A stretch of 64,000 nucleotides of DNA. Source: Syngnathus acus (taxonomy: Eukaryota > Chordata > Actinopteri > Syngnathiformes > Syngnathidae). Positions 1 to 11,504 of the stretch are shown here, piece by piece. Position numbers and translations under genes: made by a program. Position 1 is the first letter of the stretch. Each line of letters starts with the position of its first letter. The stretch spans positions 4,344,001-4,408,000 of the forward strand of contig NC_051107.1 of assembly GCF_901709675.1 (NCBI RefSeq), given 5' to 3'. The notes beneath the pieces are model-generated. The model saw only the letters and a list, made by a program, of their open reading frames with translations. It searched no databases and was not told the origin of the DNA.

Positions 1-1530
1 TTGAAAGACTTGTACGCCGGGGCTGACGGCAAAACGAAAAGTGCGCCTTGTGTCTTTCCCAGCCTTGCACTTGTCAAAACACAAAAAAGCCGCTCAGTCA
101 ATCGCCAGGATTTCATCTGCGATGAACAAAAGCTAATCCGAAGCAAGAGTCAAGGGGTCAAAAAGCATGACTTGATATCAACATAAATCAGATACTCTGG
201 TATTGTAGATGAAGTGATGATTTCTGCTGATGCCCTGACCCAGAACCAAACTCTGCCTGCTATGAAGCCTCTATGGATCTCCAGCGTAGAAGGGCCAAGC
301 TGTGTTCTTTCCACCGCATTACACATGCACACGGCCCCGGCTTCACACCGGAGCAGACGACCCAAAGGGATTGTGGACGTCAGTGCACGGATGCGTCGCA
401 AAGTTTTGATGTTGTACAAGCGGCACGGGCTCCTTTGCAGGTTTCCGCCGTGTTCACCCGACCATTGCGATAGTCACAAATTTAAATCCGTCTGTGGTTG
501 AATGTGGTGGTCATAGGTACCAAGTATCTTCTAGGAGTACAGAAGTTTTTTTTTCGAGTCCGATTTTCAACGCAGGCCGTGACTCATGCGCGGGAGCGAC
601 TGCGGTATTTTACGGCGGCCAAATAGTATTCCAAACTTGTGAGGCAGCCGCTTGATGATCACTGACATTGAGAGACTGACCTCTTTGGACCCGCTGCCGT
701 TAAATCTTAAAAAAAAAAAAAAAAAACGATGAGAAGAGCGAGGCGGTTGATGATGTCGCACTCCAGTGAACATGGGCGAAGAGAAAAATAAGTATCCATT
801 TCTCCGAGGGCTCTAAATCAGGACGGGTTCGCCGAGACGACTTTATCGTTCAATCTGGCCGCCCGCTCCGGAGGCGTTAGCGAGGTTAGACAAGCGAGAG
901 ACGAGCACGCCCGCCTCGCTAGAACAATAATCATCTCGCCGAACCGCCACCTCGCGACCTGTAAATTGATTAAGGGGAGAGCGGTGGCAAAAAAAAAAAT
1001 TCTCAGGCGCTATTTCGCCGCGTCTTCATTAGATCGAGCGTCTTTCCAATGCAGAGCGGAGATTATGAAAGGGGCTGAGGGGGTAATGGGAAAACTCCAA
1101 ACTCATCGGTGCCATTGATATGAGCTGCCACAAAGAGAAGACACGTTTTGTCCCGAGACCGTCTGTTTCATTAAGAAGAATCTCTCAACTAATTCAGAGC
1201 AGATAACTTATTTAGAGAATGGGGGGGGTGAAAAATCGAGAGCTGTGATGGACACTAACCAATGGCCGCCTCCGGGGACCGCCGTACCTTCAGGTGTCCA
1301 TGGATAAAACCCTCATTTAATCTCCAAGCTGCATATTTACATCGAATCTAAGAACTAAAAAGGTGCAGCTCAGTCTGTACAAGATTGCGCTTAAAAGTAT
1401 CCCTGGGGAAGCTTGTGATATGCTGTTCCAGTAAATTTCAAGTGACAGCCAGCTAGCGGGCGTACAAAGTGCTAGCATCTTTTTACTGTTACTGATAGAG
1501 CTTTTAATATTTGTATGCATTTATGGGGGC

Positions 1531-1601
1531 GGTGTGGATTAACGGTGGGGTGGTCGTCTCCCAACCTGGAGGTTGTGGGTTCGATCCCCGTCCATAGTCA
1601 G
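1531..1601 (+). repeat. tRNA-derived SINE head
   Basis: The segment has a box-A-like stretch (TGGATTAACGGTGG) followed at tRNA spacing by a good B box (GGTTCGATCCC, 1578-1588), then an A-rich tail region. The layout is that of a Pol III SINE promoter derived from a tRNA. The acceptor stem is not well paired, so this is not a functional tRNA gene. The SINE family was not identified. Confidence 0.65.
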
Positions 1602-4539
1602 TAAAAGAAAGAAAAAATACTCGTCTAGCTTCTGGAGAGCAGTAGTATGGCTGTAGAAAAAATTGCATTTGACATTTTATTCCGTAAAGAGAAGAAGTGT
1701 CTGCGATAACGATTATTTTGCAAAACCACTCGGAATACCTCAAAGGGTGGTCTTACAACTTGGGACATTGTCTTGCAGACACGGTACTCGATTGGCTATT
1801 AATTAGTTCTCAATGCAGTTTTTCCTTTGCCTTATCGGGCGGGATCCCCGCAGGGACGAGCTCCGTTCGACGCCACATTTGAATAGGTAGCAAGTATTCT
1901 TTAAGGGAATTCTTTTACTTCTCAACTTGTTTTCATTTGGTAAAAATGGAAAAGACAAACGACGTGAATTTGCTTTTGATGAGTTATGAAATGTGAGAAA
2001 TGAAAGTGTTATGTAAGTGTAATTTCTAGTGATGCTCAACACTTTGCTCTCACTAAGGTTGCACAAAGATGTTTATTCCCACCGCACCCACGCAGGCTGT
2101 CACTTTCCAGCGTGATGCTTTTTTTTTTTTCTCTCCACACTTTGTTCGTATTTTTTACCCTTTGTTCTATACATTTCCTCGCTTGGTTTAAAAACGGCAG
2201 CGGTCGGTAATTTTGGATTTGGTAGAAAAGGAATGCATTTTGAAAACCACCCTTTTTTTTTTTGGGACTTCTCCTAATTTGTAAATACGAATGTTAAAAA
2301 CATGAGCATGAGTCAGTCCAGAAATGTTGGACCTTTTCTGTGCCTTTAAATATTGTTCAAGTAGCTTTTGAGCACCCTCATTTTTGTTTCTTTTATTCCT
2401 CTCTCGATAACGAATTTACATATCAAAGTCTAAAATAGTTTCTAACCACATCCCTCGCAGCGTTTTAGCCATCGAGAGGAACAGAAAAAAACATGACTCA
2501 GCAGAAATTACAAATCAAATTGTTTTTTTTTTCCTTTGTAAGAATCCAAATGTAAAACAAACGGTCTGTTTTTCCAAAATGTTGAGGCCTAAATTGCCCA
2601 ACAGTCCTAGAATGACCCATAAATTGTATGACTTGCGGCTCTCATGGTGTCATTTTCCGCCTCAGCAGTCACCTTTTATTTTCATTTCCAACTACTAAAT
2701 AAGCCAGGGGGACAAAGAAAACGACTTTATTTGCAGGCAAAATCAGAGTCCGCGACTAGCTAATGTTGCAATGTAGCTTTTAGCTTGAAGGTCCCTTCAG
2801 GATCAGAACACTTCTGTTCATCAAGTGGACAGCATCTCAAAAAGGCATATTTAAGTTTGCCAAATCAACTCCATGATTTTTCCCTCGTCCCGTTTATCGC
2901 GTTAATAAAGCCAGCCGTGCGCTAGCTAGCGATGATAGCGAGAGAGGTAGCCGAGCATCTACTGTGCTTAAGAAGTGTATTAACCTTTCCGCAGATGTCA
3001 TCATATAATGGGAGGCACGGCGTGGCGCACGCTGGCATTTGTCTTGGATAAGGTGCAAGGCGACGGCGGCTAAATGCCAGCGGTAATGAAGCGGCTCTTT
3101 ACCGGGGCCTCTGCTTTTCTCTAAACTGTGCTTAATGTCCATCATGTGTGAGCGTGATACTCGATTAAGGAGGGGACCAAAATGAGAGGCCGCGGCTCAT
3201 TTTCATGCGCAGTTAGCACTGATGCTGATCGCGGGCTACACGTCGACTCGTTTTCAAGCACGCCGAGATTGTGTCGTTAAAGGCTTCTGCTGACAATTCG
3301 CCTTTTTTTTGTTGTTTTTTTATGGACGCTCTTTTCATTCAAAATCTATTTTCATGGGTGGTGGAAATGAGAGTGGCGAGTCTCAAAGCAGCTCAAAGCA
3401 AAAGATAGTTGCTAGGCATTTGCATTTATTCTCGAGTGTGAAATTGCACTTTGTTGAAGAACCGCCGGCCTCGGAGAAGCGCTGCTGCTGTTCGATATCA
3501 CATCGTACGGATGATGGCAAATGAATTTGTTTAAGCGCCCCATCACTTGTGTCTTTGACATTCCACTTTGCAGTGCCAACAGACTCGAGCGCGCCGGGAT
3601 TAATTAGCTTTGCACGTCACCGCGAGTAAACGGAATCATGTATCGACTAGATGAGCTGTGAAACGGCAAGAAAAGCCATTTTTCTCGCTGACGGCGAGAT
3701 GGTTGAGAGGAAATGATCATTAGCATCCGCTAGCAACATTTCTTGATCTGTCGCGTTGAAGAACCTGATTTCAAAAATGGCTCCACCGCTGTCAACAAAC
3801 ATTCAAATATAAACCAATATTGATCCTCGGTTAGCGTTAGCCACTCAAACCTGTAGAAATAAAAACCTTAGCTGAACATAGACTAGATCAATATTTCATG
3901 CTTCCAACTGTGTCAACATGTAGAACACCGCAGAAGATCGAGAGCACTAATTAAGAGATGATCACAGCGGAAAAACGTTTATAGTACATAGACGTTAGCC
4001 TTTCGCTTTGGCTTAAAAAAAAAAAAAAAATCTCAGTTGGAAATCTGTGAATTTACCGCATGAACTCAAAAGTGGATAAAAGCTGCTCTGGGGACGTTCA
4101 AAAGTTCAGAATGTCGAGGAGAAAAATCTTTGGTTTATCGAGCCCAACGCTCCTCCGGCGGTCCTGATGGTGAAGCTGAAGCCGAGTATCGATCCGGCGG
4201 TTCAGAGGAGAGGACCCCGCTGGCCCGACCGCACACGCTCAACATACGCACTCCAACTCCTGGAAGCACTCTTGCAACTTCTCCACGCAGCAATATGATC
4301 TTGTAAAAGCGTCAAAATGTTTACTAGAAAAACGCTTTATGTAAAGACGATGCCAAGTATCCAATCCCCTTGGGCCTGTAAACTTGTTTACGGTCCCCCG
4401 CCCTCAACTGGAGGACCTGAAAGGATTTTTATGGCTTTAAAACTATATTTTATTCAGTCAGTGTGGTCTGGCAATCTGTACGAATCTTTTAAAAGTGTCA
4501 ACCCGGTGAAGATCAGGGTCAGGAGACAAAGGCCAAACC

Positions 4540-4795
4540 GTAGTCATAGCTTCTTTCTGAAGGCCATTATGACTGTCAACCCAAATAAATGTATGAGCAC
4601 CTCATATTAGATACAGTAAAAGCTACAAAACAAACTGACAAATAACTCGTCTTCAAATCAGACGAGTAAAAAGTGGTCAAATATTTAAAAAAAGATATTA
4701 AAAGTAATGACACATGAATTTAATGCACAATTTGCCACATAAAATGATGTGGCGGGCCGTATCTGGGCCCCCGGGCCTTGAGTTTGACACCTGTG
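4540..4795 (+). mobile_element. hAT-like MITE, 5' truncated copy
   Basis: This stretch is closely similar to 27774-28025, sharing the block around AACCCAAATAAATGTATGAG and the GATGTGGCGGGCC motif. Its right end is complete and reads TTGAGTTTGACACCTGTG; inverted, this gives CACAGGTGTCAAAC, similar to the left terminus of the other copy. A CAG-type terminus with a GTCAAAC core is typical of non-autonomous hAT elements in fish. The left end is missing. Confidence 0.6.
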
Positions 4796-5776
4796 CTTTA
4801 AACTGACCAAAAATATCTTCAATAATCGGACATAATCTGTTTCCGCCAAATGATGAAATGTTTGGTGGCCGCTTACACTCTCTAAGGGCTTTCTTTTCAT
4901 GTTTGTGTTTTTCATAGATAAAGTGGAGTAAATGGAAAGCCATCCTTCAGTCTTTGGATGCCATACGAAGCTCGCCGCTTCTCCTGTTTGGGGGAACGAT
5001 ATCCCGTCGATGCTGCCAAACACCAATCCTGCCCTTTAGGTCGAAGAACTTGCAGTTGGGCCGGAGAGAATAACGTCCTTGGCGTGGCTTCTCTCAAAGT
5101 CACAAAGGCAACAAAGTCCCACCAGCGCAAGATACTGTTTACTGGCCACATTTCACAGCTGTAAAGCTCTGTCGCGCCCGCCGCAGCCTCGATGACAAAT
5201 CGTGCTCTGGTGCAGCCATACTTGGAGAAGAAAAGCAAGCGGTAGGAGGGGGGGGGGGGTAGTTAATTCCCCCGCCGTCCTTGCCCGTTCCCTTCCTGTA
5301 GCGAGCGAGAGGATGCGGCCAGCTGGCTGGTCGCGTCAACAATGAACAAACACAACAGTGTGCAGCAGCTCTGACAAGCAACCTGCAGCTTCCGTCGCAA
5401 TTTGAGAAATTTTTTTTCTTGGGGGCTGCAGAGCGGGATATCGATAAAGCTGGAAGGGAATTTGCTGCTGTGTGTAGATATAGATATCCTTCCACCCTTT
5501 GGCCTTGTCACGTGTCCATGTGTGTGTCATTCATCTGGTGATTTCTTTCACCTTGCTGCCCAAAGCGCACATGCTGACATATTCAAACAACAACAAAGTG
5601 CCAGCGTGCTCTGGTTCATGTTGTAGTATGAGGCCCGTAGCGTGAAGCATGCGGCGCCCCCTCAGCACGTCACCGCGCTGTGTAATTGTGTGCTAGGAAA
5701 GCCACTTTGTAGCACTCCTCCCGAGCCTCATTGACTCCGTAAATATCATTAACAAACCCTCTCACGCTAAAGTGTG

Positions 5777-5780
<4 letters not shown>

Positions 5781-5821
<41 letters not shown>
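5781..5821. repeat. (CA)n microsatellite
   Basis: About twenty uninterrupted CA dinucleotides. Short frames with runs of Val-Cys across it are artefacts of the repeat. Confidence 0.95.
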
Positions 5822-5827
<6 letters not shown>

Positions 5828-7255
5828 GCTGTGTGTGCCGCAGTCCCACGGCTACAACAAGTGCTTCCACCAAGCAGCTCTAAATGACTATAATTAAGCC
5901 ATTTGTTGACATGCTTAACCCAAAACACAAGCACGATCCTGAAAATGCAACAGAGGCACGTAATCGGATCGTCTCTGAATGCACGTAGCGTAATTTTCGG
6001 GCTTTAAGGTTGAGACATTGAGACTCCACGTATAGGCACAAAATAAGGTAAGGTGCCAGCTCAGCCCAGTAAGTCCCAAGACTTCAGAAAATAAAATCAT
6101 CCGCCATTTTTTATGTTTTGTTCCTGGAAAATGCCATATATGTAAGCATTCTAATTATTCCCACCTATGAGGAATGCACGCGTGGAGCTTCCAGCAGATG
6201 CTCCAAATGCCAAACGCAAGCATAGCAGACGTTAGAATGGACGAGAACGTCACCGCCGTGCTTTCGGACGCCCTCGGCAACCTCGGCTCGCCGCGTTCGG
6301 CGCCATGCATGTGTAATGGCGCCGATGTCCTTTAATGACAAACGTGTCGTTGTAACGTTGCGCGGCGGTGGCATCGGACCAAGTAAATATTTAATAACGC
6401 ATTACACTTAATGGCCGACTGGCTGCTCGCTGATGAGCTACTGGAACGCGTGGCGTAACGAGCCGTTAGCGGGAGGATCCCACCCACACGGCCCCTCCCT
6501 CCCCCCCAGAGGAAAACCATTACATTATGCATGAAAGGATGCAATGAGAAGCAGAAAATTGCTTCAAAACAGACATGTTGCACCACTAATGAGATTTATG
6601 ATGCTTAAAAGTGCCCATAACCTTGAATGGATGGATAGCGTGGATAAATTGAGTCGTTGAGGGTACAATTACGTAACATCATCCTCGTGCTAACGTCGCT
6701 ATCGAGAGAATGCGTATTAGGGGGGGAGTGGTAGATTGGTAGAATGCACATGTCAAGGTAATCCATCAGTTAGCCAAGTTTCGCAAGCATCGTCCATCCG
6801 GTGACCTTTTACCGCCGCGGCCAATCAATGAGCACGAGCCGGTTAAACAACGGAATCGGAAACGGGATGACGCGTTGACATTTCAAAGGCAGATGGTTAA
6901 CAATGATTCAAATTGATGCTTTTTATTTTGATGTGCGTCCGACCCCAAATTTCAAGCCAGATGCAAGCGCAAACTTTTTTTTTTTGGTAGCGCCAAAGAC
7001 AAACGTTCTCCATCTGTTCCGACTCCGCCTTTTGAATTTAATACATGGGACGAGGCGCTGCGAGCGCAGCGTGAGCCGGCAACAAATCCACACTCAAATG
7101 AAAGAAGATTAGAAATGTAGGCACCCTATCCGTTTTTATTACACCGCGAGACTTCAGACGGGGATTGCGCTTATTAAAAAAGGGTTCTCACGGGCCGGCC
7201 TGCTGAATCTCCTTTTGAAGCTGCCAACCTCTAATTTGTCACTTCTCTCTTGCAG

Positions 7256-7910
7256 CCTGCCAAGACGACCCCTTCAGCCCTTTTCTCTTGTTCTCCGTGG
7301 AAGCTGCTTCTGTTCCGGCTGGGAACCGACTGGACTGACAAAATCAAGCTATTGCTGTCCCATACCACCCTACGAAAAGTTAAAAATCCTATTGTTACAG
7401 GAAATGGTGAAAAAATGGGATACGAGTGACGGCCAGCTCAAAACAAAGTCAGTCATATTGTGATTTGCGGCACTAAATATGACAAGTTGGTTCCTCCTTG
7501 TGGCACTTTGACATTTTTTAATATACTTTGAGTTCACGTCGCTCCGTTTTGTTATACTGAAGGATTTTTGCGAGCCTTTTTTTTTTTTTATTCTTTATGA
7601 TTTATTCATGAAGTCACTGGCATTGAATGAAAAACCTTTAGCGAGTACTTAGTGAATTAAATGTGAGTTTTTTGTAATTTAATATAATGGAGTTGTAATT
7701 TGAGCTTTGACCAGCAGGACCGGATGGAGTGCCAGGAAGGCTGTGGAAGTGGCCGCCAGCTTGCTGCTGTTTTGTTGTATTTCTTTTCTACAATGATTAT
7801 TAAGCTTCTTCTGTTGTTAAAAGTGTACTCCCTATGCCAGATAACAGCTGTTGATTTTTTCAAAAACATCCGTGAGGTAAAAATGAATAATAAAACATCC
7901 ATGTTCTAAA
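7256..7910 (+). other. Possible terminal exon and 3' UTR, unknown gene
   Basis: A strong acceptor (pyrimidine tract, then CTCTCTTGCAG) ends at 7255. One frame downstream reads CQDDPFSPFLLFSVEAAS and stops within 100 bp; a second frame stays open for about 58 codons. An AATAAA signal at 7889-7894, followed by GT-rich sequence after 7936, would fit a transcript end near 7910, only a few bases from the palindrome edge. No upstream exon or protein family was recognised, so this remains a weak call. Confidence 0.25.
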
Positions 7911-8239
7911 TCTTATTTATTCATTTCATTTTTTTACCTCGTGTAGTGTCCCTATTGTTCTTTTTCCCTAATGAAGTGGCCTGTTATTAGGTACACCTCA
8001 TGAACACTTCAATAGGTAAAATAAACGAATAAATAATATAAATAAATAAAATAAATAAATAAGAAAGTGTTCTGGAGGGACACGAGCGGTCTCAGTTGAG
8101 CACTTAAGCCTGAAGTTTTACATTGTAAGCGTATAGCCATCGAAGCAATCCTTTCCACAGTAGTCACCATGGCGCTAGTGTGCAAAGCGCCGTTGGACGA
8201 GCAGGAGAAGAAGAAGAAGTATATTTGAATTGGCGGATG

Positions 8240-8247
8240 TGACGTCA
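8240..8247. promoter_or_regulatory. CRE-type site TGACGTCA (left arm)
   Basis: Perfect 8-bp CREB/ATF palindrome, conserved in the partner arm at 24153-24160. It lies just upstream of a possible splice donor (CAG then GTAAAT). Motif match only. Confidence 0.4.
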
Positions 8248-8287
8248 CGTCTTCAGGTAAATTGGAGACAGGTGTGCTCAAGAGGAG

Positions 8288-8527
8288 TTATCAAATGCAG
8301 GTGCCACCGAGCGCGTGGCGGGCGGTTTGTCAGGTAAGGGAGCAAATGTTTGTCGTTTCTTGCCGTTTCTCCCGACGGACGCCGTGTTTGTTTGTTGCAG
8401 GATTTTCGCGCTCAAGGGGAATTATCAAATGCAGGCGCCACCGACCGCGGGGCATTTTCTCAGGCAAGCGAGCAAATGTTTGTCGTTTTTATTTTGTTTG
8501 TTTGTTGCAGGATTGTCGTACTCGTGA
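8288..8527 (+). repeat. Tandem duplicated 134-bp module (left arm)
   Basis: TTATCAAATGCAGG at 8288 recurs at 8422. Each copy continues with a GCAAATGTTTGTCG stretch and ends in TTGTTGCAGGATT, like a short intron with its acceptor. A third TTGCAGGATT follows at 8574. The frame open across 8262-8777 is broken in the right arm by a single extra T in the pyrimidine tract, which suggests that these stretches are spliced out or non-coding. The mirror copy lies at about 23873-24113. Confidence 0.6.
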
Positions 8528-8808
8528 CCCGGCGACGTTTGGCGTTTCTTACGATGCCTTTTACTGTTTCTTGCAGGATTTTTGCTGTCCAGCAACTCGT
8601 GAGTGTTTGAGGTTTGGCCACGGCACGCCACAATCGACTTTGCGTCGCGTCGTTGCGCGCTTCGGTCGTTTTGCCGCTACAGTATTTCAAATGTCTTTCG
8701 CGTTTTTTTTTTTAATGCTGGCCAGCATTTTTTCATTCGTTTTAATGTTGAAGGTTCGTAAAACACGCAGCCGATAAGCGCGTGTTTGTCTGGCTATAGG
8801 AAACGTTA

Positions 8809-8826
8809 GTTTGACTATAGTCAAAC
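8809..8826. other. 18-bp perfect palindrome
   Basis: GTTTGACTATAGTCAAAC is its own reverse complement. In the right arm (around 23575-23590) one outer base differs, so the perfect symmetry is 16 bp there. It lies about 150 bp outside the promoter-like block. Confidence 0.6.
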
Positions 8827-8889
8827 AAACAATTATGATCGTTGGTTATATTGGTTCTGTTGAGATGTGTGTGCGCCATTTCCTTGTTA

Positions 8890-9134
8890 AACAAGCTTAT
8901 GAATGTGACGAATTAGTGACGTCATGTCAAAATCTGATATTTGTGACCCAAATCTATTGAAAAATGGCGCCCGCCCGCCCAAATCTATTCAAAGATGGCG
9001 CCCGCCGGCCCAAATGTATTTAAAGATGCGTTCCGTTACGCAACAAACATTTGCGCGCGTTATTTTCTCCCGTTTTGAACCACTCTGCTCAATTCGTGCG
9101 ACGCCGCAAACCTGGATCGTCTGTCGGATGTGAG
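8890..9134 (+). promoter_or_regulatory. CpG/YY1 promoter-like block with first-exon donor (left arm)
   Basis: The block has a CRE-like TGACGTCAT near 8919, then about 31-bp tandem repeats that carry AAAATGGCGCC (8961-8971) and AAAGATGGCGCC (8991-9002), matching the YY1 core AANATGGC. CpG-dense sequence follows, then a consensus donor (GATGTGAG then GTGAGT) at 9134/9135. This is the layout of a TATA-less vertebrate promoter with a non-coding first exon, firing toward the palindrome centre. There is no expression evidence. Confidence 0.45.
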
Positions 9135-9411
9135 GTGAGTTGATGGATGATGAAATTAAAATCTTGATTATCATTCTGATAGTGACTGAAATATTTTAAC
9201 TTAATACAATATAATGCTAATTATAAATCTATATTAAATGTAAAACTGTACTTAGTATGTTTAATTGTTGCAAAAATAACATGCCATTTCCCCTAAGTAT
9301 ATATTGCATATAAAACTGTACTTTATGTATAATTATTGCAAAAATATCATGCCATTGCCACTCTGCTGGATGTCTATAATTGTTGCAATAATTTGTGTTG
9401 GTCTTGTGTAG

Positions 9412-9519
9412 CGCCAAATAAGGCCGCCTAGCCAGCATCCTTGGACGCAAAGCAAGCGGGAGGCTCTTGAGCCATCTCAGTGATGTTGAGGACACTGAGG
9501 AAGACTAGTCCTAAATCAG
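9412..9519 (+). other. Exon-like block 2 (left arm)
   Basis: Bounded by an acceptor (GGTCTTGTGTAG) and a donor (AAATCAG then GTGAAAAC). One frame reads GRKASGRLLSHLSDVEDTEED and stops at 9508. No frame is open from end to end, so it would be UTR or a chain end. No family recognised. The mirror copy is at about 22898-23010. Confidence 0.35.
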
Positions 9520-9588
9520 GTGAAAACAAGTTTGTGCAAAGTTGCAGCTTCCCAGCACACAATTAATGGTGTATGCGTGTTTTTGCAG

Positions 9589-9990
9589 GCTGCAAGAGGA
9601 GCCGAGTGGGATGAGGAAAAGGATGATTCCATTTCAAAAGGAGCAATGCAATTTCCAAAGGAGCAATGGCCTATCCAAAGGAGCAATGGCCTATCCAAAG
9701 GAGCAATGGCCTATCCAAAGGAGCAATGGCCTATCCAAAGGAGCCATGGCCTATCCAAAGGAGCCATGGCCTATCCAAAGGAGCCATGGCCTATCCAAAG
9801 GAGCCATGGCCTATCCAAAGGAGCCATGGCCTATCCAAAGGAGCCATGGCCTATCCAAAGGAGCCATGGCCTATCCAAAGGAGCCATGGCCTATCCAAAG
9901 GAGCCATGGCCTATCCAAAGGAGCCATGGCCTATCCAAAGGAGCCATGCCAAGTCAAGAATGAAGCAGCATGCTGCAAAAGTCGACATGT
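9589..9990 (+). other. Exon-like block 3 containing the 20-bp minisatellite (left arm)
   Basis: The acceptor TGTTTTTGCAG ends at 9588 and leads into a block with ATG (9612) followed by the minisatellite. Because the unit is 20 bp, three units make 60 bp and translate to a 20-residue period (GAMAYPKEQWPIQR-like) in all three frames, so the array is open whatever its copy number. The reading frame downstream of it depends on copy number. Protein status is unproven. Confidence 0.3.
9661..9940 (+). repeat. 20-bp minisatellite, 14 units (left arm)
   Basis: Unit GAGCAATGGCCTATCCAAAG. The first four full units carry GAGCAATGGC and the next ten GAGCCATGGC, which indicates local expansion of a variant. 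Degenerate partial units flank it on both sides. The right arm has only five full units of the older type plus degenerate edges. Confidence 0.95.
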
Positions 9991-10235
9991 GTGCGGATCA
10001 TGTGCCCAGGAGGGGGCAGTGTGGTTGCCTTTGGTTATGGGTGCACGACGGAAAGGTTGCAGGTGTGGACAGGGTTTGGGGGTCTGATGGTTGGTCTTGC
10101 TTAAGAGGTGTGCTGTGGTTAAGGTTGTGGCTTGTCTGGATCCAGCGGTGTCTTGTGCTTGGTTGCCATTGACTGCTCACTTGGGGGAGGACGTGGTTAC
10201 GTGGATGGACACAAAACGAAACTTTGACGTTGAGC

Positions 10236-10625
10236 CGAATGTCCAATTTTGCCATGACTTGTAACATTTTGTCTTTTTCTAACCTGCCACTGTTGTACTT
10301 GCTGCGTTCGTTGTTCTCCCCCGCCACCCCCCCCTCGTTGTAGGGCGGCGTTGGAGCGAGCCGGTCCAGAATGTCCAATTTTCCAATGTGACTTGTGACA
10401 TTTTGTCGTTTTCCTAACCTACCACTGTTGTACTTAATCTAACCCTAACCTACCACTGTGGTACTTGCGTTCTCCCCTCGGTGTAGGGCAGCATTGGAGC
10501 GAGCCAGCAACAGTGTCTTTTTCTAACCTACCACTGTCGTACTTCATTTAACCCTAACCTACCACTGTGGTACTGGTGTTCTTTGTTCTCCCCTCGGTGT
10601 AGGGCGGCGTTGGAGCGAGCCGGTC
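10236..10625 (+). repeat. Triplicated acceptor-bearing module (left arm)
   Basis: Three degenerate tandem copies share CTAACCTACCACTGT, a pyrimidine-rich stretch (GTTCTCCCC), then GGTGTAGGGCGGCGTTGG and AGCGAGCC. Each could offer a 3' splice site followed by the same mini-exon. The mirror in the right arm (about 21985-22350) has diverged by several indels, making it one of the least similar parts of the two arms. Confidence 0.6.
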
Positions 10626-10693
10626 CACGAGGAAGGCGCGGGTGCTCAAGGCATAAGCAGCGCACAACGCATTGCATGTTCTGCCTTTTGCAG

Positions 10694-10775
10694 GCTGGAC
10701 GCTAAAGGGGTGCGCATGGCCCGGCCCAACCCGACCCGGCGACAATCACAAAGAGTAGCTAGCCGCTGTGGTCAA
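10694..10775 (+). other. Exon-like block (left arm)
   Basis: Acceptor CTGCCTTTTGCAG at 10693; donor GGTCAA then GTAAGC at 10775/10776. One frame begins at ATG within it and is very basic (MARPNPTRRQSQR). The right-arm partner has a 5-bp insertion and a 2-bp deletion inside the block, which shifts the frame over a short segment and then restores the length modulo three. Coding status uncertain. Confidence 0.35.
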
Positions 10776-10837
10776 GTAAGCAAGTGACCTACCGCTTGGG
10801 GTGCATTTTCAGTTTCTGACATTGTTTCTGTCTGCAG

Positions 10838-10985
10838 ATGGCGACCGGGACACGACACGATCAGAGGTGGACCACTTCCCCAGCCTGGTGGCAACACGCC
10901 GAAGTATCCTGCCTTGACCGAACACTGGGTTCTGAGGGAGACCCGCTTCCCTGGAGGCGTCGACCTGCGCAGCTTCAACGTGTAA
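10838..10985 (+). other. Exon-like block ending in a 48-codon open frame (left arm)
   Basis: Acceptor TTTCTGTCTGCAG at 10837. The second frame is open to a TAA at 10983-10985 and reads ...GGNTPKYPALTEHW... ending FPGGVDLRSFNV. Between arms, two adjacent codons differ only at silent positions (ACG/ACT and CCG/CCA), along with one H/R change: weak support for coding. The preceding block has a stop in the compatible frame, so the splice structure is unresolved. No family recognised. The mirror copy is at about 21609-21757. Confidence 0.35.
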
Positions 10986-11504
10986 CATTGAGTTTTTTTT
11001 TAAATTATTTTTAAATTCACACCAGCGGTGTCCAAATGTCTGTTTGAGGGCTGCATACTGAAACAAATTCAGAATTCTTTGACACAAATTAAATAACGAA
11101 CTTGTGCTATTTTTTGCTACTGCTACAAAGCGGTGTTGTGTTCATTCATGTGGTGTGTTGATAAAGTTGCCCCGAGGCTGCCATTTGGACACCAATGGTG
11201 ACATGTGTAGGGCTGCACGGGTATTGGAAACCTGCCATATGGTGGTATAGGTTATTGACATGCACTTTAAGAAAGGAAAGTTTTTTTTGTTTAATGTGGC
11301 AAATGACTCGTGCTCCATGTTTTCTGGCCTCCTATTTGTAATGAGTTTAGAAGATGAAGAGTCCTTGATGCAAGTTAAATTTAACTGATCTAACTGATGT
11401 CATTGTGATCAAATAGTTCATTTCCATCCCAAGTTTTTGCACGACTTTGCTCAATGTACAATACTGCCATATTACTGACTTTCCAATATGTTGTGCAACC
11501 CTGA

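Larger units (their letters stand above)
1..7255. other. Left flank, no gene recognised
   Basis: All reading frames here are short and none resembles a family I know. The stretch contains a tRNA-type SINE head (1531-1601), a truncated hAT-like MITE (4540-4795), a (CA)n microsatellite (5781-5821) and many homopolymer runs. CpG-bearing unique stretches such as 580-660 and 840-1070 could be conserved non-coding DNA, but that cannot be judged from a single sequence. Confidence 0.6.

Noticed and set aside
7256-7460. Terminal exon of a TAFA-family chemokine-like gene
   Set aside because: A short KTT stretch follows the acceptor, but the frame length and the lack of the Cys-rich exons upstream do not fit.
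8262-8777. 171-codon frame in the left arm
   Set aside because: It crosses several pyrimidine-tract/AG acceptors and is frameshifted by one base in the right arm.
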